A stretch of DNA of 64,000 nucleotides, taken from Watersipora subatra. Lineage: Eukaryota > Bryozoa > Gymnolaemata > Cheilostomatida > Watersiporidae. The stretch lies in NCBI RefSeq assembly GCF_963576615.1, contig NC_088711.1, positions 56,772,248-56,836,247 on the forward strand, in the 5' to 3' direction. The notes under the pieces were generated by a model. The model was not told the origin of the DNA and searched no databases. It worked only from the letters and a program-made list of their open reading frames with translations. Made by a program: the position numbers and the translations under genes. This document shows positions 23,231 to 35,800 of this stretch, in pieces. The stretch's first letter is position 1. Every line of letters begins with the position of its first letter.

Positions 23231-26200
23231 TGAAACTCGGATAACTCGCCCTCGGATAACTCGAAAACACGGTTAACTCAACGTATTTATTTGGTCCATT
23301 CCCACGCAATGATAAATGGCTTTAGATAACTCGACCGAAACTCCGTTAACTCGAACAGTTTTTTGCCAAACGGCTACCGAGACGGTTGTTACTATCGCTT
23401 TAGAATATCACTTTATTCCAAGCCATAGAGATAAACATCGACTTTTAGTAGTTCTTAGGCCTCGTTATTATCAACATCGGCAAAATATTTTCATTAACGA
23501 CTTTTCTAAAGGATTGCAAAAATCAATTTTTACCAAACATCCGCTTAGCGATAACCCTCCAAAAGCAAGAAAAGCGAGGTAAAATTCGGATAAATTTAAA
23601 GTAAAATCGGCAAAATTGATAATGGGTTTTTAATAGTAAAGCAGTTTTGTAATAACTGACTTACTGGAAAATTGATCTTGGTTAAAACGCTCGGTAGAAA
23701 AATACGTATGTATTTTTTCTGAGCGTTTTAACCGCGATCAAGTTTTGCCAATTTTAATCTGAGAACGTCCTGGCAGTCACATCACCTAAAATAACAAACA
23801 AATCTCAAGTGATAGAAAAATATCTATACTTTCTGATTAAAAGTATTTAAAACTTCACACGAGAGACCCTTTAAATTGCAACAAGCAATCTATGCTTTTG
23901 GTTTATATATAGTTTGTATATGTACATATATCTACTGATATACGTACACTTATGACGGTCCTGATAACTTGAACGCTCTAATAACTCGAACACTTTTGCT
24001 CGGTCCCTTGAAGTTTGAGTTATCCGAGTTTCACTGTGTATACATGTATGTATAAATGTATACATTTATACATATAAACATGTATACATATATCTTTATA
24101 CATACAGTGAAACATGGATAACTCGCCCTCGGATATAGCGAACACATGGTTAACTCGACTGGATTTGCTTGGTCCGTTCCCACGCAATGATAAATGGCTC
24201 TATATAACTCGAACTCAACACTGTTATAACGAACTGTTTTTTGCCCAACGGCTACCGAAACGGTTGCTATTGCTTTAGAAAATCACTTTATTCCAAGCCA
24301 TAGAGGTAAACCTTAACTTTTCGTAATTCATAAGCGTCGTTATTACCTCCATCGGCAAAATATTTTTGTCAACGACTGTTCTAAAGGTTTGGTGAAATTT
24401 GATTTATACTGCTATACGATGAGTAGCACGGGCTAGCCGAGTCACGGGCGCAAGAATTTTCGCCACGCACATACAAAACAAAAACAGCATGTTGTTTTTG
24501 TTTTGTATTTGCGTGGCAAAAATCCTTGAGTGCGTGACCCGGCTAGCCCGTGATGAATAGTTTTCCGACGTTGATTCCGTGTTGAATTAACGTCGAAATG
24601 TTGAATGTTTAAAACGTCTTAAAAATTGTTGGAAATTAAACGTAGGCTATACGTTGTCTTAGCTAAAAAAAACTATTCATCGTTTGACCTAAACACAAAA
24701 TACGTGTGTACATTCAATAAGTATCCATTCAAAAAGCGTGAGTGATATACAATGTACCATAAAACCTCGTAAAACTTTTAATTGGACTGCCTCGGAGTGT
24801 TGCTCTTAACGAATCCCAGATAAAGTAAGGTAATCTTTGCATAAACTTCAAGAAAGATCGGCAAAATTGATCGTGGGTAAAACGCTCAAAAGAAAAAGAT
24901 GTCTTTTCTTTGAGCATTTCAGCAACGATCAAGTTTTGCCAATGTCAATCTAAAAAACGTCCTGGCAATAACATCACCTCAAACAACAAACCAATCTCAA
25001 GTGATAGAAAAATCTCTATAATTTTTGATAAAAACGTTTTAAACTTTACATTAGAAGCATTTAATTTGAAACAAGCCATTTGTGCTTTTGATTTATATTA
25101 TAGTTTGTATATGTTCATGTATCTACTAATAAATAAGTAAATACATGGACTTGTGACAGTGCTCTGATAACTTGAACACTCTGATAATTCGAACACTTTT
25201 GCTCGGTCCCTTGAAGTTTGAGTTATCCGAGTTTCACTGTATATACATGTATAAAGATATATGAATATATAAATGTATTGATATATATATTTGTTTTTCA
25301 AATTATTTTTGAGAAAAAACTGGCAGGTTAAATAAATAGCAGACTGTTAAAATCAAAAAAGGGGAGGTTAACATCGCTGGGTCCACATATTATATATCTC
25401 TTAAAAATGCACGGAGTTCGCTATAAGCTATGGTTAACAAAGCTGGGTAAGCTGCAAAAGTCGTTATGCAAGGGTTATAGTTATCACGACCTTTTAACAT
25501 TGTATCTTTGTTAGCGTGTGGATCACAAGAGGCTCACAAAAACTGAGCGTGTTTTTATTGGACACTCAGAGAACTTTACCAGGATGATTTTATATCAAAG
25601 GTTTTCAAACTCACCAAATAAGGCTAACAGTACTACATGTGAAAGGGTTTGTGCTATTATTCTGCTTCTGTACACACATATCTAAAATGGGTCTCACGCT
25701 TGGTTGACACTATATTTATATATCATGTCTTCCTGGCAATGCATTATGTCAAAAGGTATATGTTTTCTCAGTTATAGCTTTATGATCTACATTTTCATTT
25801 AGGAGGGACAGCGACCTCGTACCCCGGCTATTGCTTGTTTAGGACTGAGGAGAGAGACAAAGTGCTCTATGTCTACCTCTCCAGGCACACGCCACCTCGC
25901 CATTACCATCACCTGGAAATTCTGCTCGGCTTACGAGCGAGAAGGGACAATCTCTGCTGTACTGTGCCTCTTCGTAGTTTAACCCCCGCTGAAGTCTCCT
26001 CTGTTGTTGGCTTCTTCGCTCCTCAGGTGAGCCTCTCATTGAGCATCAGGTGTTATCAAATGCCAGCAGTCAACTCTGGTTTCTTTATAAACACTCTCCG
26101 TAGGCTGTCAACATAACTAATAAACTCAGGTGTTAAGGAGATGTAAGCTTACTTGGGATGAAAACTCAGCCTTTGTACGACCCTTCTTGCATAGTCTGTT

Positions 26201-28576
26201 TCAAGAACCAAGGCACCACTCTGTGTTGATTTTCAGATTTATTGACTGCAAGATCTGATGAGGCACCCACACAGGTGCTAAACCTTCATACTGATGTCGA
26301 TGCTGGTATCAGAACCGGGATCAGGTGTATGGCTGGAAAATCAGTTTTTTTGCTGCCAGCACTTATCAGCGACGAATCATATCGTAGTGGACTTAAACAA
26401 CAGCATATCTGATTACATAGATTTGTATTTCTCTTTTATTTTACAGAATCCTTGGTGTAGATCCACTTACACGGAGACGAGGGTTCCACACTGCGCTTGC
26501 TGTCCGCCATTTTTAGAGTGGTGCGGGAGAGTTATGGACCGGGAGGCTTTAAGGCTGGTCAGCCGCAACATGATACCCTGGGGCTGGAGTGAAGGTATAC
26601 ATGTAATATCTATCTGTTCACGAATAGCTTAGCTTACCATGAGACTCGTGTGTCACGCCTGTATTCTAGAAAAGCAAAATGCTTCACTGTAACATCATAT
26701 GAAGGATTTCTGGTTTCTATTAGCCTCTCACCTTCCTTTTCATTCTTTTATCTTTTCAATGGATGGAATATGATTACTTGTGCCTTGGTAAACACATCTT
26801 TAGTTTGCACTTCCACACCTTTCCCAGTGCCTACCGGCTCATTTGAGCAGCATATACATGTATTTGTAAGGATGTGAAATGGTTGTATAGCATTGCTTCA
26901 TATATTAATAGTAAATTGACAGAATTTACAAAAGACACATAAAATAATAACGGTATGTTTGATAATAGTACATAAGAATGAAATTTCACAAAATTTTATC
27001 AGAAAATATCAGTATATTTTCCTCGTTTGAGGTGATCTGGATGCCAGGCTGTTTCGAGATTAAAATTGATAAAACTTGATGACCGTTAAAATGCTCAGAT
27101 GAAGTAAAAGTGCTATTATGACGTCTATAATAGTCGCAGAGAGACCAGCAGAATAGAGACACGTAATGCTACAACTTCAATACAATAGCCGATATAACTA
27201 TCACATCTATAACAACTCGTGATGTCATTTCAAACGTTTTTTTTCTGAGTGTTTTAATAACAATGAAGTCTTATCGATTTTAATGGTAAAATATCCTGGC
27301 AGTCAGATCACCTCAAACATCAAATTCATTGAATACCAGTTAATCACTCTTTTTGCAAAAAGTGACTAACTAGTATTCAAGGACATTAACACGTAGGCTC
27401 AGCATAGTGTAGGTTCAAGAGTAGAAATAGGATGAAAATGTGTGATATTATTCACACTACAGTATTATCTTGAGATACGAGTGTCTTGACATAGGAGAAA
27501 TTTAAAATATGAGAAAGCTTCTGAGCAAATTTTTGCCTTTTGATACGAGACAAATTTGAGCCATCAGCATAGGAGACGGTTTCTGATACGGCCATTAGGT
27601 GATGAGTATGCCCGAGACTGACAACAGCGTCGCTTGGCTTTTCTTGTAATAGAAAAAAGAATTAAAAAAGGCCAGGTAAACGTGAAAGCGAGTTTTAAAG
27701 CAACGCAAAAAGAGTCAAGCTGGAAAATAATAAAAGAGAAAATGAAAGCGAAAGTCGGATTAAGTTTAGCGTAAGAGTAAAACGTATTTTTATGTGTTTG
27801 CGTACTAAGCTAAGGTCATTCAAGTTAACTTTAAAGTTTATGTGACAAGTGTGGCCGTGTAGTCTCTTATACTGCCGTTAGAAGCTGTCTGTCTCGAAGA
27901 TAAAAATGCTATAATGTACTGTACATAATATCACATTTTATTCCAGATCATAAGCGTTAGATATGTATTTGTTACTTTGTGAGGGCAGCTGGTGAATTAG
28001 ATCAACCAAAACGTGTCTTCTTCGTAATATCCTGTTTGTATGTGTATTTCTTACAAAATTGGAACAGATGAGTTTTTATTTAGTTATTTTATATAAGGAA
28101 AATCGATTTGAGATACGAGTAAATTGACATACGAACTCGGTCCTGGAAACTCGTATCTCAAGGTATTACTATAGATATACATGTATAAGTATTTTTTATT
28201 TTCTTAGTGTTTTACCTCTAACCATTGCCAGCTTTTTACTAATAAAACTCTGTTTCGACAGATGTTGAGTGTCATATTTGGTAAATTTTTTCATATGCAG
28301 AGACAAACTTTAGTTCAAATTTTTTATTATATGTCAAAATATGGATATGTAGAGGTGACTGTAATATGGATATGCAGACTTGACCTTATGTCTAGGTGAA
28401 ATACGTTGTACTGCGATCTCTGTACCTATGAGCTCAGCATGGTTTTATTATCTACATATTTTCATTGTTCTGTTGTAGAAGGTTTCCGCAGCTACCAAAA
28501 TTACCTTGAAGAGCTTACTAGGGCCTATGAGAGACCTCCTACTAGGCAACCTAATAAATATTTTCACTGCCGATAG
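17092..28576 (+). CDS. Unrecognised 11-exon gene, basic Ser- and Cys-rich protein (~525 aa)
   Basis: Exons: 17092-17100, 17893-17994, 18329-18442, 18650-18770, 18823-18910, 19419-19543, 19805-20209, 21353-21496, 25803-26026, 26447-26594, 28479-28576 (TAG 28574-28576). All eleven keep phase, totalling 1578 bases. The N-terminal ~170 residues look helical and globular. Exon 7 encodes a charged middle with SNTSASELSADEE and the basic KYRKMADVRRVVRNKLRKR, and exon 8 adds KRPMA..AKRIRI, both like nuclear localisation signals. Exons 9-10 encode a compact C-terminal part with clustered cysteines (CRSTYTETRVPHCACC then FLEWC) that could bind zinc. I recognise no family; nuclear location is inferred from the basic clusters only. 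Exon 1 gives just Met-Ser-Arg before GTAAGT; an ATG at 16987 that reads MGWFRDAIAVIILIR is an alternative. The intron at 18771-18822 is GC-AG and only 52 bases; without it the frame ends at TAG 18818-18820, so this could be two transcripts. Confidence 0.7.
20636..21190. repeat. 25-28-bp C/T-rich minisatellite in intron 7 of the unrecognised gene
   Basis: About twenty units containing TATTATTCCCTGTCTGTTTC are arranged head to tail; units differ mainly by a CTT insertion. The strong pyrimidine bias on the plus strand opens frames rich in Ser, Leu, Phe and Cys that are not genes. Confidence 0.95.
21700..22432. repeat. 18-bp minisatellite, ~40 copies
   Basis: Very regular head-to-tail copies of CCCTGTGTCTAGTTACAT. 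Because the unit is a multiple of three and lacks stops in several frames, long ORFs open on both strands (SLCLVT and HRDVTR repeats). Units differ by single substitutions, suggesting recent expansion. The array lies in intron 8 of the unrecognised gene. Confidence 0.97.
23184..23227. repeat. (TA)n microsatellite
   Basis: About 22 uninterrupted TA dinucleotides abut the left end of the terminal-inverted-repeat element at 23228, an obvious target for a TA-inserting transposon. Confidence 0.95.
23228..24036. mobile_element. TIR element F (CAGTGAAACTCGGATAACTCG family)
   Basis: The left terminus CAGTGAAACTCGGATAACTC is matched in inverse by GAGTTATCCGAGTTTCACTG at 24017-24036; the subterminal GATAACTCGAAC motifs recur several times. 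Insertion at TA and these ends are typical of Tc1/mariner-pogo type non-autonomous elements. It carries an internal hairpin around 23685-23755 (arms containing AAAACGCTC and GAGCGTTTT). An 88-codon ORF (23316-23582) shows no transposase motif and is probably chance. Confidence 0.85.
24105..25239. mobile_element. TIR element G, second copy of the same family, with insertion
   Basis: Begins CAGTGAAACATGGATAACTC after TA and ends GAGTTATCCGAGTTTCACTG before TA (25240-25241). It aligns with element F in the same orientation, including the internal hairpin (24860-24945), but carries ~330 extra bases (about 24400-24830) that include a 126-bp foldback. The two copies are only 68 bases apart. Confidence 0.85.
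24427..24552. mobile_element. 126-bp foldback (near-perfect hairpin) inside element G
   Basis: The left arm starts CACGGGCTAGCCGAGTCACG and the right arm ends with the inverse GGCTAGCCCGTG; the arms also share TTTGCCACGC and TACAAAACAAAAAC. Arms of ~60 bases meet at a ~6-base centre near CAGCATGTTG. It is absent from element F, so it looks like a small MITE inserted into G. Confidence 0.75.
27025..27318. mobile_element. MITE H, ~294 bp with GTTTGAGGTGATCTG ends
   Basis: The left end GTTTGAGGTGATCTGGATGC and the right end GCAGTCAGATCACCTCAAAC are inverted repeats; further in, TTAAAATTGATAAAACTTGA pairs with CTTATCGATTTTAA. The right half also matches the interior of elements F and G (CTGGCAGTCACATCACCT), so H-like sequence exists both alone and embedded in other elements. 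Confidence 0.7.
27460..28171. mobile_element. Pogo/Tigger-like TIR element E
   Basis: Left terminus CAGTATTATCTTGAGATACG after TA; right terminus CTCGTATCTCAAGGTATTAC with the last bases mutated. The GATACGAG motif is repeated subterminally. About 710 bases long, without a transposase frame. It lies in intron 10 of the unrecognised gene. Confidence 0.75.
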
Positions 28577-29846
28577 TTGACAGTTGCTGTTTGTTGTATT
28601 TTGTTTTTGTTTATAATACATTTATTGTTTTGTTTCCTCAAACAAAAAGTTGTTTTCTCAAATTTTGAAATGCAGATAATTGTAATAATGGAATCATGAC
28701 AACTCTTGACAATAGGATTGAGTAAAGATATTATGTAGTATAAAATCACACACTTATTCATATAAGCATGTTCTTGGTAAGCATGAGTAACCCAAATAGT
28801 TGTAGTTTCTCGAATCATGGCATGGGCACTATTTGTAAATGAAACTGCAAGCCTCACAAATAATATAGATCCACTTGTCCTATGTGGATCTTATTTGTCA
28901 AAAGACAAAATAATCCATGACTAATTTCTGTATAACCAACTTGTCAGCAAGTGTTTGTAGGTGCCTGCATTTAGTGTTAGTAAACAACTACTCACAATTG
29001 AAATGAAGCAAACTTATTACAGACAGCAAGTAGCTAAAATGTGATAGCATGGATCTATTTAGCATAAATAGTATCTTAGTGTATTGTTGTACATTGAATA
29101 TGAGTTATTTAAGGAAAGTTTTGTGATCTGGTGAGACATCCATCTAAATACTAAACCTTCATTATGATGTTGATATCAGTACATATAAGGATCAGGGCAT
29201 CTCTAACTCAATAAGCAAGTCTTTCTGCAGCCAGCTGTTTGCAGCCAAAAACATTTTGCACTGGACCTATACAAAAACATGTGTAGATACACAATAGTGT
29301 ATTTCTGTATGTCTTTACAGAATCTTTCATGTAGGTCAACATACACAGAGCAGAGGGAGCCATACACTACACGTACATGGGAAACCTACTATGAGTGTTT
29401 TTATATTAAAACTAATGTTGATGTTACTAACAATATGCGTAAGCAGGACTTTTATGCACAAACCAAAATGTGATGAAAAATTAACCAATTTTTTCTGTTA
29501 TGTTAAAAATTTGCTCACATATGTTTTTGATTTGAAACGAGACACTCTAGCAATAGATGCAACGTCATGATTTTGGATTGTCTGAACATACGAGAGTGGA
29601 AACGTTACATGCGGGAAACCAGGAGAGAAAGGATAGAAAAGCAGGAACCGTGAAGGAAATCATTGAGGGAGTATTTCATATAAATCAGAAATTCAAATCA
29701 AGCATTTACTAGAACTGGAAAAGAGGGACCTACAGCATCATTGAAAAGAAACCAGAGCAAGTGAAGACAACTCTTTGATGAGGCCGACATGACTACCTTC
29801 CAAGCAGGTATTTTAAAATTGTATAGCTTTAGTGATGTCCGTCTGC
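28577..29846. other. Short convergent intergenic space
   Basis: Lies between the stop of the unrecognised plus-strand gene and the stop of minus-strand CHTF8, so both 3' UTRs must be here. It contains the decayed copy of exon 10 (29122-29385). The rest (29500-29840) has no recognisable content. Confidence 0.6.
29122..29385 (+). pseudogene. Decayed duplicate of exon 10 and its upstream intron
   Basis: The segment matches 26245-26510: the intron part shares CTAAACCTTCAT, GGATCAGG and the splice acceptor CTTTACAGAATC; the coding part keeps CRSTYTE but then reads into different sequence and a stop. It lies downstream of the real last exon, so it is not used in the gene model and is best explained as a partial segmental duplication. 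Confidence 0.7.
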
Positions 29847-32800
29847 CTACAATGTCTTTGGAACACTAGCTATAATGGGCTTGGGAAGGCTATTAAAAAT
29901 TATCTTTCGCCTGATGATAGTATTAATATCATAGTAGTTATCTTCTCTGTTGTTTCGACATGACTCACTGTCAGTTTTTGCTTTTGTTGATTTAGTCATG
30001 ACAGCCAGTGGTTTCTCTAAACTCTCAACTTTACCATGGAGGATGTGGTGGCCTATGATCATGATAGGCTTATTCTGTAAAGAAAAACATGTGTTTAGAC
30101 GGAGAATTGGTCGGCATCTGTAGAGAAAACAACTAACAAGAACAATAAGTTGTTGTTCTTATCAAGTTTTGCTCACATTAGTATGTTCAAACAAAATTTA
30201 AAACCAAGGTAGGCGGAAGAGATAAAGAATTGATTAATATTTGTAAACTAATTCAGTAAAGTAGTAAATAGTCCATGTGATCTTAGCTATGAAATAATAA
30301 ATCAAGCTTCTTTAAATCAAAATCACTACCAAATTATTTGACACAAACAAAAATTATTTTAATCACGATGTAAATCAAAATTTTTTTGGAAAACAATTTT
30401 AAATTTTTATGATTTTTTCGGTTTTCATCATTTCACATGAATCAGTGTTTCTTGACAAACAATCTTGCGTTGATGTGTATGTAACAAGTCTGTAAACACT
30501 CTTCTATCAAGAATTAGCAAGTGTGATTGAGATAATTGAATGCATGTGTAATACAATGCTATAGAAGAACCCTTGAAGTTAGTACATGTGAGTTTATTTA
30601 GTAAACCTGAAAGCAGTAACAACTGTAACAGGTACAGTTTTCCCTCACTACTCTGTTTAATAAATGACATGGCATCAAACTCTTTACTGCAATCAGCTCA
30701 AATGCATCGCAAGGGTATTCTTAAGCTCTGGCTTCATTCATTTCAAAATAAAAAACAGCTAAATACTGAAAAAGTGGAAAACTAGAATATTTATACTTTG
30801 CATGATCAATTTAATTGGTCACCCTGATAAAAAAATGAACTTAAATATTTCATATCACCTTTTTGTCTTTGGTTTTCATTAGTACTTCGTATGAAGCTGC
30901 TAGTAGCTCTACTCTACTAACTTATATATAGTTTGCACATAATAATTTTATATTAAAGCATGTAAGTCGCTAATACTGAAGAAAGGATTCACAGAGATCC
31001 TGATGTCTGTGTGCAGCATAGACCTATCAACTATACTAGCATAGTTAATAGTATAGTATAGTTGGTGATAATAGTATAGTTAATAGGTCTATGGTGAGCA
31101 GTCTCTAAAAGATCGAGTATAATGTCTTAGCTTACAGCAACCAGAGGCCGTGGCATTTTTTTAAAGCCATTGTCGCACAAATTTAAATTGAAAAAGTAAT
31201 AATCTGTTCCAATCACGGGTCAATTTTCTTCAACAAGTTTGGTGAAATATAGGCAGAAGAGTTAATGCTTGAAGACTTCCTTAGCTTCTCATGACAAACT
31301 TGACCAGAAAGCCTACCAGAGGCAATAAAGAACAAATGACTACACTTGCCTTTTCATGGCAAAAATACAATTGATTGTCACTGAAACCATAGTATACAGC
31401 AGGTCTCAGTTAGCACTGAACAACATGTGTCATTCTTGAACAAACCTAACAAGCACTGAACATCATGTGCCAGGCTTAAACAAACCTACAAAACACTGAG
31501 CATTGCATGGTAGACCTCATCACATTTATTAGACACTAGAGCTGCACAACGATTATAAAAATTGATCGCGATTAATAACTGGTCTGAACCAGTTAATCTT
31601 CGATTAATCTTCAAATTAATCTAGCAAAAACCTGCATATTCAAAAACAAATAATACAGCTACATATAGATTAATTATATTTTAAACAATTGTTAGCAGTA
31701 GTACATGTTATGTGCAATATACATAAGTTAAAATGTAATAATTAATATGAGTATGAAAACTGTCTATGAAAGTCTAGAGCCAAGAGTTGAGACAGCACAG
31801 TTTATTCACATTATCTGAATAAAGAGATGCCCTCTTCCTACATACGATATTGCCAGCTTTAGAGAATAGCCGCTCACAGGGGACAGCAGTGCCGGTAGTC
31901 AGTAGTACAGTGCACCCCCGAGATACGATGTTAATTCGTTCCAGGGTTGGCATCGTATGGTGAAAAATTCGTATATCGGAGTATAGAGACCATTGTAATT
32001 AAACAATGCAAACACTCCCTGGTGAAAATCGTCAAATTTTTTTCATAAAAATGTGTACATATTGACAATTAGCAACAAAATAGTATGTTAACTTTAGTAA
32101 TTATAGTTACCTACAGTAACTGTATTGTATTTAGTGTATTTTAATGGTTATGATCTGCAATAAAACGCAAAATTATAATGTGTGTACCAAATGCATAACG
32201 TACGGTAAGGAGTTCTTGCCTTCAAAAGGTACGCATAACATAAACTTTGAATTCACTTCAAGTAAGTTTAGCTTGCTAAACCTACACTTGAAACTAAGTT
32301 TTAGTATGTATCAACTTTTTATCACGAAATTTTATCCTTCAGCAGTTCATATCTTCACTTTCACTACAAACTTTAGCCTATCTGTTTGAAACCTGTTTCA
32401 ACCTAAATCAATAAGGCCGAGCGATGCAGTTATAGAAAGCGGCCCCTCGCACACTTGACCATTTAATGGCTACCGAAAAGAAAAATAAAATTTTATTTTC
32501 TATACAGGACGTACATACCTTTGGAGTAACGTGGCTTTAGCTGGTACATGTAGCGAGTAAAGCAGAGATGAGGCAAAAGCGTATCAATGCTAATTATGGT
32601 GCTGTGCACTTGAAAATAAATTTAAAACGTAATGAATTGGAATTTTTTAGTAGGCTAAAAGAAGTTGTCCATTCCTGTCCAATTCTTCTACCTTTTCTAC
32701 GAAAAAAATTGATGGTGCAATGCAGAAAATTTCTAGCTAGCGCTTGTAAAAGGATCCAGAGAATGTGGTACAGTAGTTTGTCTTGTATGAAATGTGCAAA

Positions 32801-35800
32801 AGAATCAATGTAACTATACATACAAAGTTTGTACGTATTTATACCCTAGGGGGGACAGGGCTTTAGCAAGTTTCAGAAAGTAATGTGGATGCTTCAACTA
32901 TCCTGAGTAGCTAGTTATATGAGTTACATACATACATACGATGAATTGTATTCACGTAGAAGATAACAAGCCCATATGCAAAGACATGGTTAAACAAGAG
33001 AATAAAACATAAAACCAAAAGGAAACAAATAAAATGACTAAAATATGAAAAACATGCCACACAAGAGATAAATAATATATATTATACATGCATTGTTTTA
33101 ATGTACCAGTCCACATCAGTAAATTAAACACTTAAAATATTTCTGCGAATGTGGGGCTTTCCGTATCTTCTACATCCTTGCCTTTACTAAATGGTTGCTC
33201 CTTTTGAATGCTGATCGCGTGCATGACCTAGCTCATTCAAATCTTCTGTCGGAAGCTCTTTCTTGTGCTTGCTTTAATGGAGTTCTTGTTTTAATAATAA
33301 TTGCATAATAATTGCAAATGCTGATTGGTTGCGATCATATTCCTTGACAATGTTAATAATACGGGTCCCTTCTTATTTACGACATCCAACTTCGTTGACA
33401 TAGAAATCAATTTTCCTTCGTTTTGTAACGTTTGGATCGGTCTCAGATTCCATAGATAACGAATTAAATGTAGATACTTGTAGTTATATACGTATGCTGA
33501 CTTGAAAGTTTATAGCAAAAGCTATAATAACGCTACAAATGAATATTTGCTCTCGCTTGTGCATTTTACACGAAATTTTTCACGCGGATATGAGAGAAGT
33601 CGATCATCGTGTCTCTTCTAAACGTTCTAAGAATGTTTTCGGCAAACTATATTTCGGTGTCTTTTTTATTTCGACGTGTGTTATGAGCACACCGACGGCC
33701 AAATTTTAACTCGGGCGAAACTTTTCTCAAATTCGTATGGTGAAATAAAATTCGTATAGCGAGGTGAAGATATCACGATGTTTGACTTCGTAAAGTGAAA
33801 AAATCGTATATCAGGGTAATCGTATCTCGAGGGTGCACTGTATTAGTTATAGTCTGCGACAGCTGGTGATGATTTCTGCGCGGTAGGATGAGAATTAGTT
33901 AAAATATATCTTAATGATGATGTGCTATGGTGGTAAGCAAATTCTTTTTGGCATATACTGCGCTTCGCTTTTTTGTTTACGCTTCCAACAACTTACAGAA
34001 GTGCGCTACCTAGGGTGGAAGACATATTTCTGCTTTCATGTTCCAAAAAAGTGTTAATCTTATTTTACTAATATTCTGAAGCTGAAATATGATTGTGATT
34101 TTTTTGAAAAATGAAAATACATGTATAATTTACTTAAAGAAGTTTTTAAAAATAAACAAAAATAAACTGTAAGGTGTTAAATAATACTGAAATCACTTTT
34201 GTTGTTGTTACCTAGAAACATGTTCAAACAACTAACAACATGGCCACTTACAGCTAGATCTGCATGGCGCTTGTGCATTGTATTGTATAAACAAGTTTAA
34301 TGTTAGCGACTCACTGTGTTTTCATAGTCGAGTGCAAAATAATTGTGGTTTAATTTATTGGTAAGAAAGTGTTGCTTGTCATAATATTTGTTAGTAAATT
34401 AAATGGTAGTAACCTGCTACGTTAATATAACGTATGGTACTAAACAGTACAAAGGAAAGGAACCGCATCAAGATCATCACCTCGGTTGCATTTTAATTGA
34501 AGATTAATTGGCCCAACTCAGTTAATCGTTTATTTGTATTAGTTGCGTTAATCGTTTAATTAACGCGATCATTGTGCAGCTCTATTAGACACCAAACAGA
34601 AAATCTACAGCAAGACTCTACTTCATATAGCAAGTACCACGCAGCGCGTGTCATAATTACCTCATTTGTAAAGATCAGGTTGCCAATAAACTTTCCATCC
34701 AAGCTACCATCTACACGGCACTGTAACTCCCCTTGTAGTTCTATTATCACAGTTTCCTGTTTGTCAGGATTGGCCGCACTGTAATGAGTCCACTGAATTC
34801 AGTTCTTTTAATCACAACACAAACTGCAGCCATTACCCATGTAACCATACAAACTTAAGGATGTAACATTGATTTTTCAAATTTTCCGCATATGATCTCA
34901 TCAGGAAATCTTTGTGGTAAAGCAGGTGTGCAAAGTAGCCACATTTGTTCTGATTTACTGTATGTCTTTTGTGTCTATTAAACTGGCCACCAGAGTTTCC
35001 GAAGTCTTTATAAGACAGCGCTTGTAATAGGCAGGATATTGCCTTACTTGACCATGTCAAATTGAACAGTACTGAAAAAATGGTAAAACTTGTGCAACTA
35101 GACTAAACCTAATGAAGCTAAACAGCCACATTGAATGAATTAGCTTTTGTGAGCTTCTTATCGACTAACAACAATTCAGGCGATGTTCGAATTTCCTAAC
35201 ATATAATCAGATGGCTCGCAACTCTCAAAAACCAGATTGGGTTTTGAAACTCAATACTTTTAGCAACCTGACATATGCATGTGAAGTTTGGATAAAATTG
35301 GCCCGAAAAATGTGGAAATGCAGGTTAACAGACACTCATGACATTTGAGATTTATTATTATCAATATACTATGTAAATAGCTCACATCCATCCTCGACGT
35401 TTATTGCGGTATATTGCAAACTAGATATTTTTTACATGGAAGATTCTAGATTAATATATTCTAGGTTAGCTTAGGATATATTGGCAATAGTGTCAGCAAA
35501 CTCAATTAACTCATAGTTAAACAAAAGACAGAAAACTCCATCAACCTAATTTGTTGCACCTCTGAAAAAGAAAATCAAGCCTAACTACTACTTCAAGCGG
35601 GTATGACGAAACTGCAGCATATCAGAGAATAAGAAACATTTTGAACAGAAAAAACAATTCCAACAGTGCTCTAAATCTGCTGATCTCAGGTCAAAATAAT
35701 GTAGGCCTATCAGTTATTAATAGTGCATACAAATATTCCTATAAAATCTGTAGTTGGTGGTCCAATTTCTTTGCACTCTCAGTGCGATTCGTAGAAGAGT

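Noticed and set aside
23316-23582. 88-codon ORF inside element F
   Set aside because: No transposase motif; the corresponding region of element G is frameshifted.
32568-32813. 81-codon ORF in CHTF8 intron
   Set aside because: Lies inside pogo-like element A; no known domain.
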